Of a DNA stretch of 64,000 nt, positions 34,325 through 45,556 are shown piece after piece (within the stretch, counting starts at the first letter, position 1; each line of letters opens with the position of its first letter). The stretch comes from Actinernus sp. WN-2022 (Eukaryota > Cnidaria > Anthozoa > Actiniaria > Actinernidae), in NCBI GenBank assembly GCA_030867875.1, contig JAOWCC010001634.1, positions 54,160,021 through 54,224,020 on the forward strand. The letters run 5' to 3'. Both the position numbers and the translations under genes were made by a program. Under the pieces are notes generated by a model. It searched no databases and was not told where the DNA came from. It saw only the letters and a program-made list of their open reading frames with translations.

Positions 34325-34494
34325 TTGTTATTCGATAACCTTTATTTCACTAACATTCCAGTGAATTTCAATATAAAGACCCGATTTGAGGTATCATACA
34401 AATACCTCCATGTAAAAGCCTTGAATATCTAATGAGCAATGTATTGAAATTCACTGGGATCTTAGTGAAATAAAGGTTATCGAATAACAATAGA
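34325..34494. repeat. palindromic MITE
   Basis: 'gttattcgataacctttatt' near 34328 is mirrored by 'gaaataaaggttatcgaata' near 34469. The arms also share 'ccagtgaatttcaat'. Confidence 0.7.
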
Positions 34495-34544
34495 AAATGT
34501 GTCAAAAATGAAATAACGGAAGATTATAACCCTTCAAATATTTT

Positions 34545-35230
34545 CTCTCGCGCATGGTCAGAACACGTGGATAGAGTCAGTAATAAAGTCAATCAACGTC
34601 TTGGCATAGCATTTGCTGCCCTTGCATGCGCGGCTAACTCTCTATAAATCTCTTGTCCTTCCCTTACTTGACTATGCCGATATCGTCTGGGGAGATAAGA
34701 ATAATACTGTCCTCATGGATCACCTTCAAGTTCTTCAGAATAATGCTGCTCGACTTATGCTCGACTGTCCCTCAAGCTCTTCTGCATCTCAAGTACTCGA
34801 ACTATTAAACTGGAAACCACTGTACCTTCGACGGCGCTATCATCGCTGTATTACTATCTTCAAATGCTTAAATAGCATGGTGGACTTCAACTTTAAATTA
34901 AAGAAGAATCACGACTTTCATACATATAATACACGCCGTCAGCACAATCTACATTTACCATTCGCACGTAGGAATTGGGGACAACAGAAGTTTACCTACC
35001 ATGCACTATTAGACTGGAACTCTTTAGACTCTGAAGTTATACAATCAACTACATTATCAATTTTTAAATCTTACTGGCACATAACTTAATTCCATAATAA
35101 TCCTTGTTCTATTTCTATTTTATTTCAACCACTTATCTTTCCTGTTTTCCATATATTAGTGAAATATATATTTTTAATACAGGACCTCCCTGAAAATCAC
35201 AAATTGTGAGTGGAGCTTTCCTGTCAAATA

Positions 35231-35262
<32 letters not shown>
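34545..35262 (+). pseudogene. 5'-truncated LINE, C-terminal part and 3' UTR
   Basis: The fragment starts with SEHVDRVSNKVNQRLGIAFA, shifts frame near 34620, then reads LYKSLVLPLLDYADIVWGDK. LQVLQNNAARLMLDCPSS and the C-terminal HALLDWNSLDSEV follow, to a stop at 35089. These are the blocks after the RT palm in RTE/CR1-type LINEs. The 3' UTR has 'gacctccctgaaaa' and ends in ATT triplets at 35233-35262. Very similar UTR wording recurs in the fragment ending at 51880. RT catalytic residues are absent. Confidence 0.75.
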
Positions 35263-35263
<1 letters not shown>

Positions 35264-36365
35264 GATTGGTTGAATGCGTCACGTGACCCGATATTTTCTC
35301 TCGGCGAGCGGGAAATTTCAGCGAATACACCCCCTGTGAGCGTATAAGCGCGCGTCAAACAAAATATTTGAAGGATGATAACAACAATGTGGCTCAAGGG
35401 AACTGTTCTCTTCTCGGAACTGATTATTTTACATGGACTGCAGCGTAAACTCTTCGAAAGCTTAAATTTGCATGTCAGTTTGCTCTCGTATTCTCCTACT
35501 TCTCTGCTTTACATGATACAACAACAATTCAACTTTCTGAAAAGAGGAATATATACGTTTATACACTTTATACATTAATAATAGGCATATAATCGAGAGA
35601 AAGACGACAGAAACTGCAGTATACACCTCAACTGTACATTGACTCAAGATTCCGTGGGTTTTCAATTCTGTAGTGTTCTTCTAGCATAACCACAGGTAAC
35701 GACAGAAAGCCAACGACATCATTGTCGTGAAACACCTCCCTTCCTGAAGGAATTAAATGTAAATTTTAAAAGTGTTTGCTAAATGCTTGATAAAATAATT
35801 ACTCACACAGGCCTATGCAATTATGTGATTTGCCTGGACAATAACCTTTTTCGATGTTTAAAGCTACCAGCGGTTCCATTCATATGAGCATAAACATGAA
35901 TGAGAACACGTTTACTTTTAATGTATTTCACTACTGAGTTAAATGTGTCCCAGAGATAACACACGAAAATGTACGTCCCGAAGTGACTTGAATAATAATT
36001 TTGCTAAAGCATGAAACTTTCTATTGAGAATCACTCCAATTTCAAACATTTTAGAACGCCGACAAAATTCCACACGTTTTTTTGCTATGCCCCTTGACTG
36101 GGGTAGCAGTCTTCTTCAACCTAGCTGGAATCGCGAGGTATTTCAGTGTTTTCTACAAATTAATTCTAGCTGATATTATTCTAGCTGACTGCGGTCGCGG
36201 TAGCAGTGTTCTCTTCTCGGGACAGATAATGTCTGCGGAGAAATATGAGGGCATATTTCAACGACACAAATAGGTTATTGTATTTATAATTTCTTGATTT
36301 GAGTGTTGCATATGTATTTTAATATTTAAGTAATTGATTTTATATTCTCGAGGGAAAAGCGGGGT
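35263..36365. other. intergenic or intronic sequence, no gene seen
   Basis: No convincing ORF or paired repeat. Short repeated words around 'ctagctg' occur at 36120-36190. If the F-box exons at 33559 and 52195 belong to one gene, this is intron. Confidence 0.4.
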
Positions 36366-36460
36366 TGATGAATTGAATAAATTGTTCGTTATGGGTTGAA
36401 GGTTCAATATATGGTAATTGACCCGCATATATTGAACCTTGAATTCATAATGAGCAATTC
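36366..36460. repeat. hairpin repeat
   Basis: 'gaaggttcaatatatg' is mirrored by 'catatattgaaccttgaa'. The outer parts 'gaattgaataaattgttcg' and 'gagcaattcaag' pair less well. Confidence 0.6.
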
Positions 36461-36967
36461 AAGTAAGAGTTTCGTACCTAGAACCGAGTTTAGAAATTAG
36501 AACCGAAGGTTCGAGGTATGAAACTGACTTATATCACATTTGGTGAGGTTTAAAACTGAGTTATAAACCTCCCTGTAACAGTCAATTGTTGAACGGATTT
36601 ATACCAGAGTTTCACCCCTATGAAGAACAAAGAAAACTTTGTCAAGTGTGATATAATTCTGTTTATGAACCCTAGTTTTCCCTGCTCAAGTTCAAATCCC
36701 TCCCCGAGCTTTGAATTACTCCATTGTAAACCGTGTCAAATGTACATGAATAACATGGATCATAAACACCATCCTGCGATTAAAGCAATAATTAGTTTTC
36801 CCTTTTGCTTCGTTGAGCATTTATCAACTTTATTGATGAATTGGTGGAATACAGATCTATACTAAGTACAAAGGTTTTATCTCGTGGAAGAAGGAAGTGA
36901 AAATTATAAAAAAGAAGGACAAGGTCTCTGTGTATGAATTAAAAACAATAATGTTATGTTAGTAGTA
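36461..36967. other. no feature seen
   Basis: AT-rich sequence. The 81-codon ORF at 36620 has no recognisable family. Confidence 0.4.
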
Positions 36968-37020
36968 TCGGAGGGTGCTCTCATTAAATCAGATGACGTC
37001 ATGAATCTATTGTCTTTGCG

Positions 37021-38330
37021 CCCGAACAAAGTGCGAGGGAATCTCATCTATTGTCTTTCCACGTGAACAAAGTGCGAGGGAATCTCATTATCTATTGTCT
37101 TTCCACATGAACAAAGTGCGGCAGAATCTCATTATCTATTGTCTTTCCACATGAACAAAGTGCGGGAGAATCTCATTATCTATTGTCTTTCCACGTGAAC
37201 AAAGTGCGAGGGAATCTCATTATCTATTGTCTTTCCACATGAACAAAGTGCGGCAGAATCTCATTATCTATTGTCTTTCCACATGAACAAAGTGCGGGAG
37301 AATCTCATTATCTATTGTCTTTCCACGTGAACAAAGTGCGGCAGAATCTCATTATCTATTGTCTTTCCACATGAACAAAGTGCGGGAGAATCTCATTATC
37401 CATTGTCTTTCCACGTGAACAAAGTGCGAGGGAATCTCATTATCTATTGTCTTTCCACATGAACAAAGTGCGGCAGAATCTCATTATCTATTGTCTTTCC
37501 ACATGAACAAAGTGCGGGAGAATCTCATTATCTATTGGCTTTCCACATGAACAAAGTGCCGGAGAATCTCATTATCTATTGGGCCATCCCTTCATGTAGG
37601 ACGACACGAATTGCTACCAAATTGTATTCTATTGTATTGTATTGTGTTGCGTTCTATTGTTCTATTGAATTGTATTGTGTTGTATTCTATTGTATTTTTG
37701 GTAAAATTTCGTGTCGTCCTACATAAAGGGATTGCCATCTATTGTCTTTCCACATGAACAAAGTGCGGTAGAATCTCATTATCTATTGTCTTTCCACATG
37801 AACAAAGTGCGGGAGAATCTCATCTATTGTCTTTCCACATGAACAAAGTGCGGGAGAATCTCATTATCTATTGGCTTTCCACATCAACAAAGTGCGAGGG
37901 AATCTCATTATCTATTGTCTTTCCACATGAACAAAGTACGGGAGAATCTCATTATCTATTGGCTTTCCACATGAACAAAGTGCCGGAGAATCTCATCATC
38001 TATTGTCTTTCCACATGAACAAAGTGCGGGAGAATCTCATCATCTATTGTCTTTCCACATGAACAAAGTACGGGAGAATCTCATTATCTATTGTCTTTCC
38101 ACATGAACAAAGTGCGGGAGAATCTCATTATCTATTGTCTTTCCACATGAACAAAGTGCGGGAGAATCTCATTATCTATTGTCTTTCCACATGAACAAAG
38201 TGCGGGAGAATCTCATTATCTATTGTCTTTCCACATGAACAAAGTGCGGGAGAATCTCATTATCTATTGTATTTCCACATGAACAAAGTGCGGAGAATCT
38301 CATTATCTATTGTCTTTCCACGTAAACAGT
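37021..38330 (+). repeat. 44-bp satellite array
   Basis: The unit 'aatctcattatctattgtct' plus 'ttccacatgaacaaagtgcg' plus 'ggag' repeats with a 44-base period, about 26 times. Higher-order variation is visible: 'gggag', 'ggcag' and 'gaggg' forms, and 'cacatg' versus 'cacgtg'. The array is interrupted at 37580-37738 by a hairpin element. It lies in the left arm of element F. Confidence 0.9.
37580..37738. repeat. TIR MITE inserted in the satellite array
   Basis: The left end contains 'tgtaggacgacacgaatt' and the right end the inverted 'atttcgtgtcgtcctaca'. The interior is built from 'attctattgtattg' words. Satellite units continue on both sides. Confidence 0.7.
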
Positions 38331-38427
38331 AAGAACAAACTACTCGTGATACAACACAATCTCGAGGTTAAAATAATGATTATCGTTAATTGTCAAATCA
38401 ATTTAAAATAATGTAATCATTATTAGG

Positions 38428-38700
38428 GGATCCGGGGTGGCGCAGTGCTTAAGCGCTTCGCCTCTCACCTTTGTGGCCCAGGTTCGAATCCCGGAAGCGG
38501 CGCCATATGTGAGTTGTGTTTGTTGGTATCTCGCCCTTCTCTGGTTTTCTTCCCTCTGCAAAAAACCAACACGCTAAATTCCAATTCGATCTGTGAATTA
38601 GCAGGGACCTGGCTTTGATCAGCCCCCATGGTTGTTTCAGGTCTCGTTAGAAATTCAGAGTTCAGAGTTCTTAAAACCAGTCGAGGATAAAGATAAAGAT
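38428..38700 (+). repeat. tRNA-derived SINE
   Basis: The head 'ggtggcgcagtgcttaagcg' resembles a polymerase III A box. 'aggttcgaatcccgg' is a clear B box at the proper distance, and the following 'agcggcgcca' mimics a tRNA end. The body contains 'cttctctggttttcttccc', which resembles anthozoan SINE bodies. It sits in the loop of element F. Confidence 0.7.
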
Positions 38701-38930
38701 TTGTCACATTCCAAACAGCGGTAGACGCGCTTAGTGTAGTGGTCATGACGTCAGCACTACCAAGCACTACACGCAAATAGTTAGTTGGACCACTCAAAAC
38801 AATATTTTTCTTTTGTTTACCTTCTCTTCCTGTATACCTGTGAACCCTAACTCTACGGTGATTAAGAACTCGTCGTTTACCCGCGATCTAGTCCGATGGT
38901 TAGGTTTGTGGTTCGGATTAGGATTTGTCT
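38701..38930. other. loop remainder of element F
   Basis: Non-coding sequence between the SINE and the right inner arm. Nothing further was seen. Confidence 0.4.
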
Positions 38931-39295
38931 TAGAATAATGATTATCATTATTTTAAAGCGATTTGACAAATAATGATAATCACAGTTTTAACCTCTAGAA
39001 CGCGTTGCATGATAGGCTCTTCTTTTATCAGGAATTTGCATTCGACTAATCCCCGACACAAAAGAAAATTCTTAACGTGAACTCAACGTGAATTTGCACA
39101 CGACTAATCCCTATAACAACCGTAGCGGTGTTACTGTAAAGCAGAATCGAAAATAAAAACATTTTAGAGCATATCATGAGTAGTTTGTTCTTACTGTTTA
39201 CGTGGAAAGACAATAGATAATGAGATTCCCCCGCACTTTATTCGTGAGCTAAAAACAATAGATTCATGGGGTCATCTGGTACCTCAAGGGTGCCT

Positions 39296-39700
39296 CAAAA
39301 AGGGCTAATTCGGTCCCTCCTATTTATGTTATTATCATGAATGGAATTGATTGAACTGCACTTGTAAGAACTGAATAAACCCTAAACTCTCAATAGGGGT
39401 GACAAGCAAAACAAGAATTGCAAATTGGAAGGCAGTAAGTAAGATGGTGTGACAATATTACTCATTATATATGTATCATGTCCTGTCATTCTCAGGAATT
39501 ATGTAGCATTTTGTAATCCATTACGTAATGTTTATTTAGTTCAAATTCTGTACCATGTAGTCTTTGTTAAGTCACGTAACTCTATATATAACATGCAAAT
39601 TTCAATTATTTAAATACGCCCTAACGCCCTAGGTTTTTACGCCCTAGGTTTTTACGCCCTGAATTATTACTATAACCTAGTTTTGTACATAAATGTTTTA
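39296..39700. other. no gene seen
   Basis: AT-rich sequence. A short tandem 'acgccctaggttttt' occurs at 39617-39651. Confidence 0.45.
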
Positions 39701-39799
39701 ACAACCTTTCCTAAGAGAATACTTACATACTCCTTACGTAACACTCACTGTATCAGTCTACCCAAACCGAAAACCAACTACCTGAAATTGTCTATAACA

Positions 39800-40025
39800 T
39801 ACAGGTACGAGGCTTTGGAACAGTCTCGGTAACGACCTGAGGCCAACTGCATCACTTAATAGTTTTAAAATTAATCTTAAAGAAACACGGAACTACTGTA
39901 AATAACTGAATAGAGTAAGTATAAGTTAATTAGTTTTATTATTACTATTATTATCATTATTATTAGGGTAGAATAGCGTAGTTATAAGCACGACCACATC
40001 AGCAACTCTGTAAACTTATCGTGGG
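39800..40025 (+). pseudogene. LINE C-terminal scrap and tail
   Basis: The frame RLWNSLGNDLRPTASLNSFK ends at a stop near 39905. This is the terminal 'LWNSL...L..F' block of CR1-like LINE proteins. The tail has ATT/TTA triplets to about 39965 and 'tgggtaaataaa' near 40023. Confidence 0.6.
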
Positions 40026-40077
40026 TAAATAAATATTATCATTATAATAATAATAATAATTATTATTATTATAATTA

Positions 40078-40262
40078 CGAAACGCGCAAAATAAACTGGC
40101 CCTCCCCAAACCTAGAACTGATTATCGAAAGCGAAGTATCAGTTACAGAGGGGCCTTTTTATGGAATATTCTTCCAAGCTCACTAAGAAATCTGATTCTC
40201 TTAGTAAGTTCAATAGGAGTATCAATACATTTTACTCCTATCTGACTCACACACGTTCAAGT
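40078..40262 (+). pseudogene. second LINE C-terminal scrap
   Basis: The frame reads RNAQNKLALPKPRTDYRKRS then ISYRGAFLWNILPSSLRN, the C-terminal signature of LINE ORF2 proteins ('LP+-RT---+S--YRGA-LWN-LP'). It begins right after AAT/ATT simple repeats at 40035-40070. Confidence 0.65.
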
Positions 40263-40299
40263 TCAAGTTAATTTTATGTTGCACTATTTTTTAAAGATA

Positions 40300-40622
40300 A
40301 TTACCCTATATCATTATGACGTCACGGCTTGTTTATGAGGGGGACAGAATCGACTCGAACAATAGAATTTTGAACTAAATCTGTTCTGCTGAGGAAAATT
40401 TAACTTCGAATTGTCTGGTTTCCAGATATCAGCTGTATCAATGTTTATCCCACAATATTTACCGTATTTGGTGGCTGTTACCGCTATTCTACGTTCTTCA
40501 AAATGCATTTGTTGCTGTTGTGCTGTTTTGTCCCTGTTTTGTCCCCCTCCCACGACCGTGATCCTTAGCGTTTAAACAATAGATTGTTTTGATATGACGT
40601 CATAGTGATATAGGTCAATTAC
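40300..40622. mobile_element. small TIR element (MITE)
   Basis: The left end contains 'taccctatatcattatgacg' and the right end the near-exact inverted copy around 'tgacgtcatagtgatatagg'. The roughly 320-bp interior has no recognised gene. The minus-strand ORF of 79 codons here is taken as chance. Confidence 0.6.
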
Positions 40623-40970
40623 CCAAGAAAATAATTGTAGAAAGAAAAAGAGAGAGATACGGTAATAATAAAATAGTTATGAATTTCAAGAATGTGCATA
40701 GAGGTCAAAGGAGCCATAGGCTTGCTAGTTGACCCCTATAACAAGAAAAATAAATGAGGATATTTGGAGCACAGGAAATACATAAATATCTATTGTACAA
40801 GTTTGATTGAGTAGTAAGCGGCTGGAATTAATATTAATAGGAAGAATAATTTATTTACAATGTTGATACATTGTTATATGGAAATCATATAAAGCAGTCA
40901 TTTTAATATGTAAAGCAGTCATTTTAATATTTTATGTAAATAAGCCATTTTTAAGGCATAACTGATGATT
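40623..40970. other. no gene seen
   Basis: AT-rich sequence. A short direct repeat 'aagcagtcattttaatat' occurs at about 40892 and 40914. Confidence 0.45.
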
Positions 40971-41925
40971 TTACCGTGTAAAAATAAAGTTATATGTATG
41001 TAGCGTGATGTTAATGTTCTGGTTGACGGGTGGCATCTTCGATCGAATCCGCTTGCTGCCAAACAATACAGATTTAGTCTTAGATTGGTTAATGGACAAT
41101 CTGTTCTCTGAAGTCCAGTTTGTGATAGATTCCATGGACAAGTTCATAACTGAACTTAGCTCTGAAGACCTAGACCAATCCGCAGCGGCAGTAATGGTGG
41201 TATCATCAGCGTAAATATCAGTAGCTACTTCCCCGGACTCAAAGGGCAAGTCGTTAATAAACACAAGAAATAGCAACGGCCCAAGCACAGACCTTTAAGG
41301 AACCACAGCGGCCAGAGCTAGCATTGGAGAGGAGTATCCCCCCATACAAACATATTGTTGTCTCCCTTGACGATAGAAGCGAATCAGGACACGGCTTCCG
41401 CACTAAGATCATAGGCTTCCAGTTTACGAAGTAAACATTATGACTGACAGTATCAAAGGCCTTACGATAGTCAATAAATACTGCTGAAGTAATCATGTTC
41501 TTGTCCGCATTGAATAACAACTGGTCCACCAGTTTGATGAGGGCTGTTTCAGTAGAGTCGTACCGTCTGAAACCAGACTGATACTTATAAAGTAGATTGT
41601 TTATACACAGGTAATTATACAAAGACGCATGCACGTGCTTTTCCATAACCTTTGACAACACTGGAAGTATAGAAATTGATCTACAGTTATCCATCTCTGA
41701 TGCATCATCCCCCTTATCCAAAGGCCGAACCCTAGCAGTCTTCCAAACACACGGAAATGATTTCAAGATTATAGAACAGTTTACTAAACGAGAAAATGGT
41801 CGAGCTATTGCTGCACCAGCCAATTTCAGCATCTTGGCTGAAATGTTATCTGTGCCAGTAGCCTTGTTTGCAGGGATGACAAGTAGGATTTCAGCAATAT
41901 CTTTCACAGAAGCCAGGGGAATGGA
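40971..41925 (-). pseudogene. LINE reverse transcriptase fragment inserted at BEL-2 gag
   Basis: The minus-strand frame 41907-41254 holds ANKATGTDNISAKMLKLAG (the RT 'K..G.D.I...LK' motif), KTARVRPLDKGDDASEMDNC and SGFRRYDSTETALIKLVDQ. FIDYRKAFDTVSH, with the first catalytic Asp, follows. A frameshift near 41300 precedes MLGPLLFLVFINDLPF and the catalytic YADDT (41200). The segment ends with RLSINQSKTKSVLFGS. Fingers and palm of a CR1/Jockey-type RT are present, but the endonuclease and C-terminus are lost. Inactive. Confidence 0.85.
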
Positions 41926-41939
41926 AAAATGTTCCGTGT

Positions 41940-43131
41940 TGATTTTCTTCGATTGGACAAAGATCTTAGTTTGTCAACCCTTATGCTGGCATCTTATCGT
42001 GAAATGCGTGTTTGCAGATATTACCTCTTGAAGCCCATTGATGAAAAATATGAGATGTTAAAGGAGAAAGGTGCGTGCTGGTCATGCTTAAAGCGTGGTC
42101 ATCGCCTTCCTCAATGCAGAAACAAGACATCCGGTGGCGTGGATGACTACTCAAAGAAACATCACAAAACATTGCATAAAGGAAACCAAGTGGTTAACGT
42201 CTCTGGAGCAGCTGGTGTATGCGATAACACTACAGCAGTCGATACATGTCCTCCTACAGCTACAGTAAATACAAACCAATAAAGGTTGGGTCAACGTCAT
42301 GTGGGATAACGGTGCATCACTTTGCTTCATCACTAATGCCAAGGCAAAGGTTCAAAAACTGAAAGGAACTCGAATTCAATTATCCTTAGTCAAAGCTGGT
42401 GGAAACATGGAGAAAATAGTATAAGCTCCCGCTAATTGATAAGCAAGGTCAAATTGTACACTTTGACGTATACGGCATTGATAAGATTGCATCTGATATC
42501 CAACCGTCGACATAAATGGAGTTATAAAACTGTTCAAAGATGTACCGAAGGAGGACTTAGTGCGACCTACAGGTGTTATTGATGTTTTAATCGGCTATGA
42601 ATACACCGGCTTCCATCCGGAAAAGGAGCAAGGCATTGGACACCTTCTATTAAAAAATCGTTTCGGAAAATGCATCGGTGGAATTCATCCTTTCATCAAA
42701 GAGACAAACGAGAAACACAAACTCGACAACGTCCGAATTCATCATGTAACCACGAAGTCCTTAAGCCCGACTCAAAATCTACTCCAGTAAGAATCGTTTT
42801 CGACAGTAGCGCAAACTATATGGGTCACATCCTGAATGACTACTGGGCGAAAGGACCGCACCTTCTCAACAATCTATTGGGAGTACTGATAAAATTCAGA
42901 GAAGAAAAAGTAGCATTTATAGGCGACATCAAGAAAATGTATCACACTATAAAAATAGAGGTTGTCGAACAACACGCACACGCCGATTCTTGTGGAGAGA
43001 CATGGATATGGAGAGAAAACCAGACATCTATGTAATGCAAAGAGTTTCATTCGGTGATAAACCCTCTGGTACAATAGCCACAGTAGCTCTGAGAAAGACA
43101 GCAGAGATGGGCGAGAAAGATTACCCAGAAG
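41940..43131 (+). pseudogene. BEL-2 gag knuckle, protease and RT start
   Basis: 41980-42282 encodes a gag C-terminus with the zinc knuckle CWSCLKRGHRLPQC and a following HHKTLHKG. From 42290 other frames give a protease-like VMWDNGASLCFITNAKAK, with the catalytic D-x-G written DNGAS. VIDVLIGYEYTGFHP follows near 42580. The RT then starts with VRIVFDSSANYMGHILNDYW and FIGDIKKMYHTIKI (catalytic Asp), and later VMQRVSFGDKPSGTIATVAL. At least three frame breaks and a stop near 42424 are visible. The frame stops where element H is inserted. Confidence 0.8.
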
Positions 43132-44106
43132 TAGGCTCGGTTTCAGCCGTTGGGGTGTCGTTTCTCCAAAGCCTCCCCCTGTCCGTGACGTCATCTGATT
43201 AAAATTCAAAATTATTCATTTATTTGAGTGTTTCTGTTTACCCTTTCATGAGCGTAGGTTAGATTCCGCGTAAACTTTCAAAACACATTGGACTAAAACT
43301 CCAAGTGTGAAATTAATTCTCAAGAACAAACGCCATTTAAAATCATTGAGAAACCAGGCTACTTTATTTGTTACTCTTTAATATTTAAGTGCCGATCAAG
43401 ACACTCACTGACAGAAATTAAAAGCCGAAATTTACGGGGATAAAGTTCAGATGTTATCTCGGAACTATTCTGAGCTAGAGTATATCCCGCTCAGTACTTG
43501 TATAGATTTGTAAAACTAGTTTGATGCAGCGATTTTCAAGTGAATTGTGATCACAGAGTTAAACGCGTAAACATGGCCTGCGTCACAGTGATTTTCTCTC
43601 TTCTATAAATTATTTTAATATGGAGTCCGTCTTTGCTTCTCCGATAAAGGCAGCACTAATTTTCTTTGAAGTAACAATAGCCCGGCAACCTGGTCTTGCA
43701 TAGGTAAATTAAACGAGAAATGACTCAACATTTTACTAGCTTCGCGACCTTTGAGCTTGCGGTTTCCCAAGTGACTTTCCAGAGGTGGTGCGTTTACTGA
43801 CAAAGTGTCTTCACCCGAAAACTAACTCTCTTACTGCTTCTTTGTGTGAATCCTTGAGTTCTTCGAAACCAAACTTTTCCAGAGCAAATTTAAACGCATT
43901 TTGGAACAGCAATCTAAAGCCTTTGGCATTGGTCCAGCTTTCAAAAGTTTACAATGTAAAGTATGCAAATAAATTCAGCGACAGGATTTTAGTGGCAAGT
44001 TTGTGATTGGCTAAAAATTGACAATGTCTCAGCTCGCGCGCCCAGCCGTGAATGGGGAGAAAGATCGCGGGCTCACCGAAACTTCCACGGCTGGAAACCG
44101 AGCCTA
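43132..44106. mobile_element. element H, TIR element with 9-bp target duplication
   Basis: The ends are TAGGCTCGGTTTCAGCCGT at 43132 and its near-complement finishing CCGAGCCTA at 44106. The flanks are a perfect 9-base duplication 'acccagaag' at 43123-43131 and 44107-44115, with the BEL-2 reading frame resuming after it. A 9-bp duplication points to the Mutator-like group, though 8-9 bp is also used by a few other superfamilies. The 975-bp interior has no transposase. Non-autonomous. Confidence 0.85.
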
Positions 44107-44380
44107 ACCCAGAAGCTGCTAAAGTAATTAAAAAGAACACGTACATGGATGATATAATCGATAGCGTGAAAGACAAGGAGACAAGAAAGACACTTACAGA
44201 TAATATAGAGAAGGTAATTGGTAAAGAGGATTCAAACTCATTGATTGGGTATTTTCTAACTATCTTGACAGTCCGGAGAAGTCTTTGATACCAGAAGATT
44301 CATCGACAGCAACAGAGAAAGTACTTGGAGTTGCTTGGAGTCCAGTCAAGGATGAATTTCACTTTAAAGTCAAGTTAAAT
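44107..44380 (+). pseudogene. BEL-2 RT middle piece with YMDD
   Basis: The piece resumes at PEAAKVIKKN and contains TYMDDIIDSVKDKETRK, the catalytic YxDD of the RT. After a frame break near 44225 it continues TEKVLGVAWSPVKDEFHFKV, the standard 'LG+-W----D-F-F-+' block. It ends at 44380 where a LINE is inserted. The continuation is at 47884. Confidence 0.8.
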
Positions 44381-44382
44381 GT

Positions 44383-44841
44383 TGTAAATTAGTTAAAGAT
44401 AACTCGAGAGCTATTCAATGTGATCTTTGTAATTGTTGGCTACATCTAAAATGCTCATTGTTATCTGTTAAAACGTACAACTATTATTCCAACCATACTG
44501 ATTTATGGCTATGCAGACAATGTATAGGTGAAGTTTTCCCTTTTAGTAACTTGAGCAATTTTGAACTGATCAATCTAACATTTAACTCCAATACTGATTG
44601 CTTATGCTCAAAACAAATTTCAGATCTAAAGCTTGATGCATTACCTAGCCTGGATTGCCTTAATAGTTTCAGTAATATTCCTTGCCTGAACAATATTGAT
44701 TCTGATCTATACCTACCATCCTTAACTAATTTTCAGTACTATTCGATACATGATTTTCATTCCAATATAGATATCCAAATGCTCTTTTTCAAGTCAGTCA
44801 TTTTCTGTCCTTCACTGGAACATGAGAAGCCTCGTTGCTAA
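44383..44841 (+). pseudogene. LINE ORF1-like PHD finger (5' end cut)
   Basis: The open frame begins CKLVKDNSRAIQCDLCNCWL, then HLKC, and after a spacer DLWLCRQCIG. This is the C4HC3 spacing of a PHD finger. No start codon precedes it in the element, so the 5' end is truncated at the insertion border. The rest, to a stop at 44841, is low-complexity and leucine/asparagine-rich. PHD-like fingers in LINE ORF1 are thought to help RNP formation. Confidence 0.65.
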
Positions 44842-45556
44842 TTTTGACAGCCTTGTTAATTTACTGTGTGAACTTAACCAAACTTTTTCAGTGATTGGTA
44901 TTTCTGAGACCAAACTAATTCAAAATAAAGAACAAATTTTAAATACAGACCTGGAGGGATATAAATTTATTTCCCAACCTAGCCTTTCAAATGCCGGTGG
45001 TGTAGGACTGTACATAAAGCAAGATCTCAATTTTATAAAAAAAGATGAATTTTCTACTTCAAATCAAGATTATGAAGGATTATGGGTTGAAATAGACAAC
45101 AACCTTCAACGGAATATTGTTTGTGGCGTAATCTATAGACATCCCAATGCTAATTTAGAATCTTTTTTGGATTATTTGTACCACAAAATTGAAATAATTC
45201 ACAAAGAAAATAAGCACTGTGTGCTAATGGGAGATTTGAATATTAACCTTTTGAATTTTGAATGCCATCCAAATACTCAACAATTTATTAATACACTGGG
45301 AACATATTTTTTCCATCCCCAAATTTTAAAGCCAACAAGAATAACTAACCACTCAGCCACTCTAATAGACAATATATTTTTTAATTCTGCTGAGCACCAC
45401 ACTTTGAGTGGTAACATCATATATGATATTACAGATCATTTCCCTAATTTCCTTATTATAAATAGATTGTGTACTCTTCCCTCTAAATTTTTTTTTTCTA
45501 AAGAGACTACTCCAATTTTGATCAAAGTATATTTCTCGAGGATATTACCTCTATAA
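44822..45556 (+). pseudogene. LINE APE endonuclease domain
   Basis: The frame contains VIGISETKLI (catalytic Glu), GGVGLYIKQDLNF and VCGVIYRHPN, then CVLMGDLNINLLNF (the Asp-Asn motif), SATLIDNIFFN and ITDHFPNFLII (the terminal Asp-His). All main blocks of an apurinic-like endonuclease are present. The frame breaks near 45480 in a T run before the RT linker. It should nick target DNA to prime reverse transcription in an intact element. Confidence 0.8.

Larger units (their letters stand above)
36968..39295. mobile_element. element F, TIR element with satellite-expanded left arm
   Basis: The outer left sequence 'catgaatctattgt' (about 37000) is mirrored at 39250-39266. The subterminal unit ending 'ctttccacgtaaacagtaag' and 'aacaaactactcgtgat' at 38310-38355 is mirrored at 39175-39225. 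The inner arm segments 'aataatgattatc' and 'gacaaat' pair between 38363-38425 and 38935-39000. The right arm holds one 44-bp unit, whereas the left arm has about 26 tandem copies. A SINE occupies the loop. No transposase is present. The exact outer ends and target duplication are unsure. Confidence 0.6.

Noticed and set aside
37021..38330. Regularly spaced repeats resembling a CRISPR array
   Set aside because: The repeats are contiguous 44-bp units with no unique spacers, no leader and no cas genes, in eukaryotic sequence.
38428..38510. Possible functional tRNA gene
   Set aside because: A and B boxes are present but the cloverleaf is poor and SINE body sequence follows, so a SINE explains it better.
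40314..40553. 79-codon minus-strand ORF
   Set aside because: It lies between the arms of a small TIR element and shows no family features.
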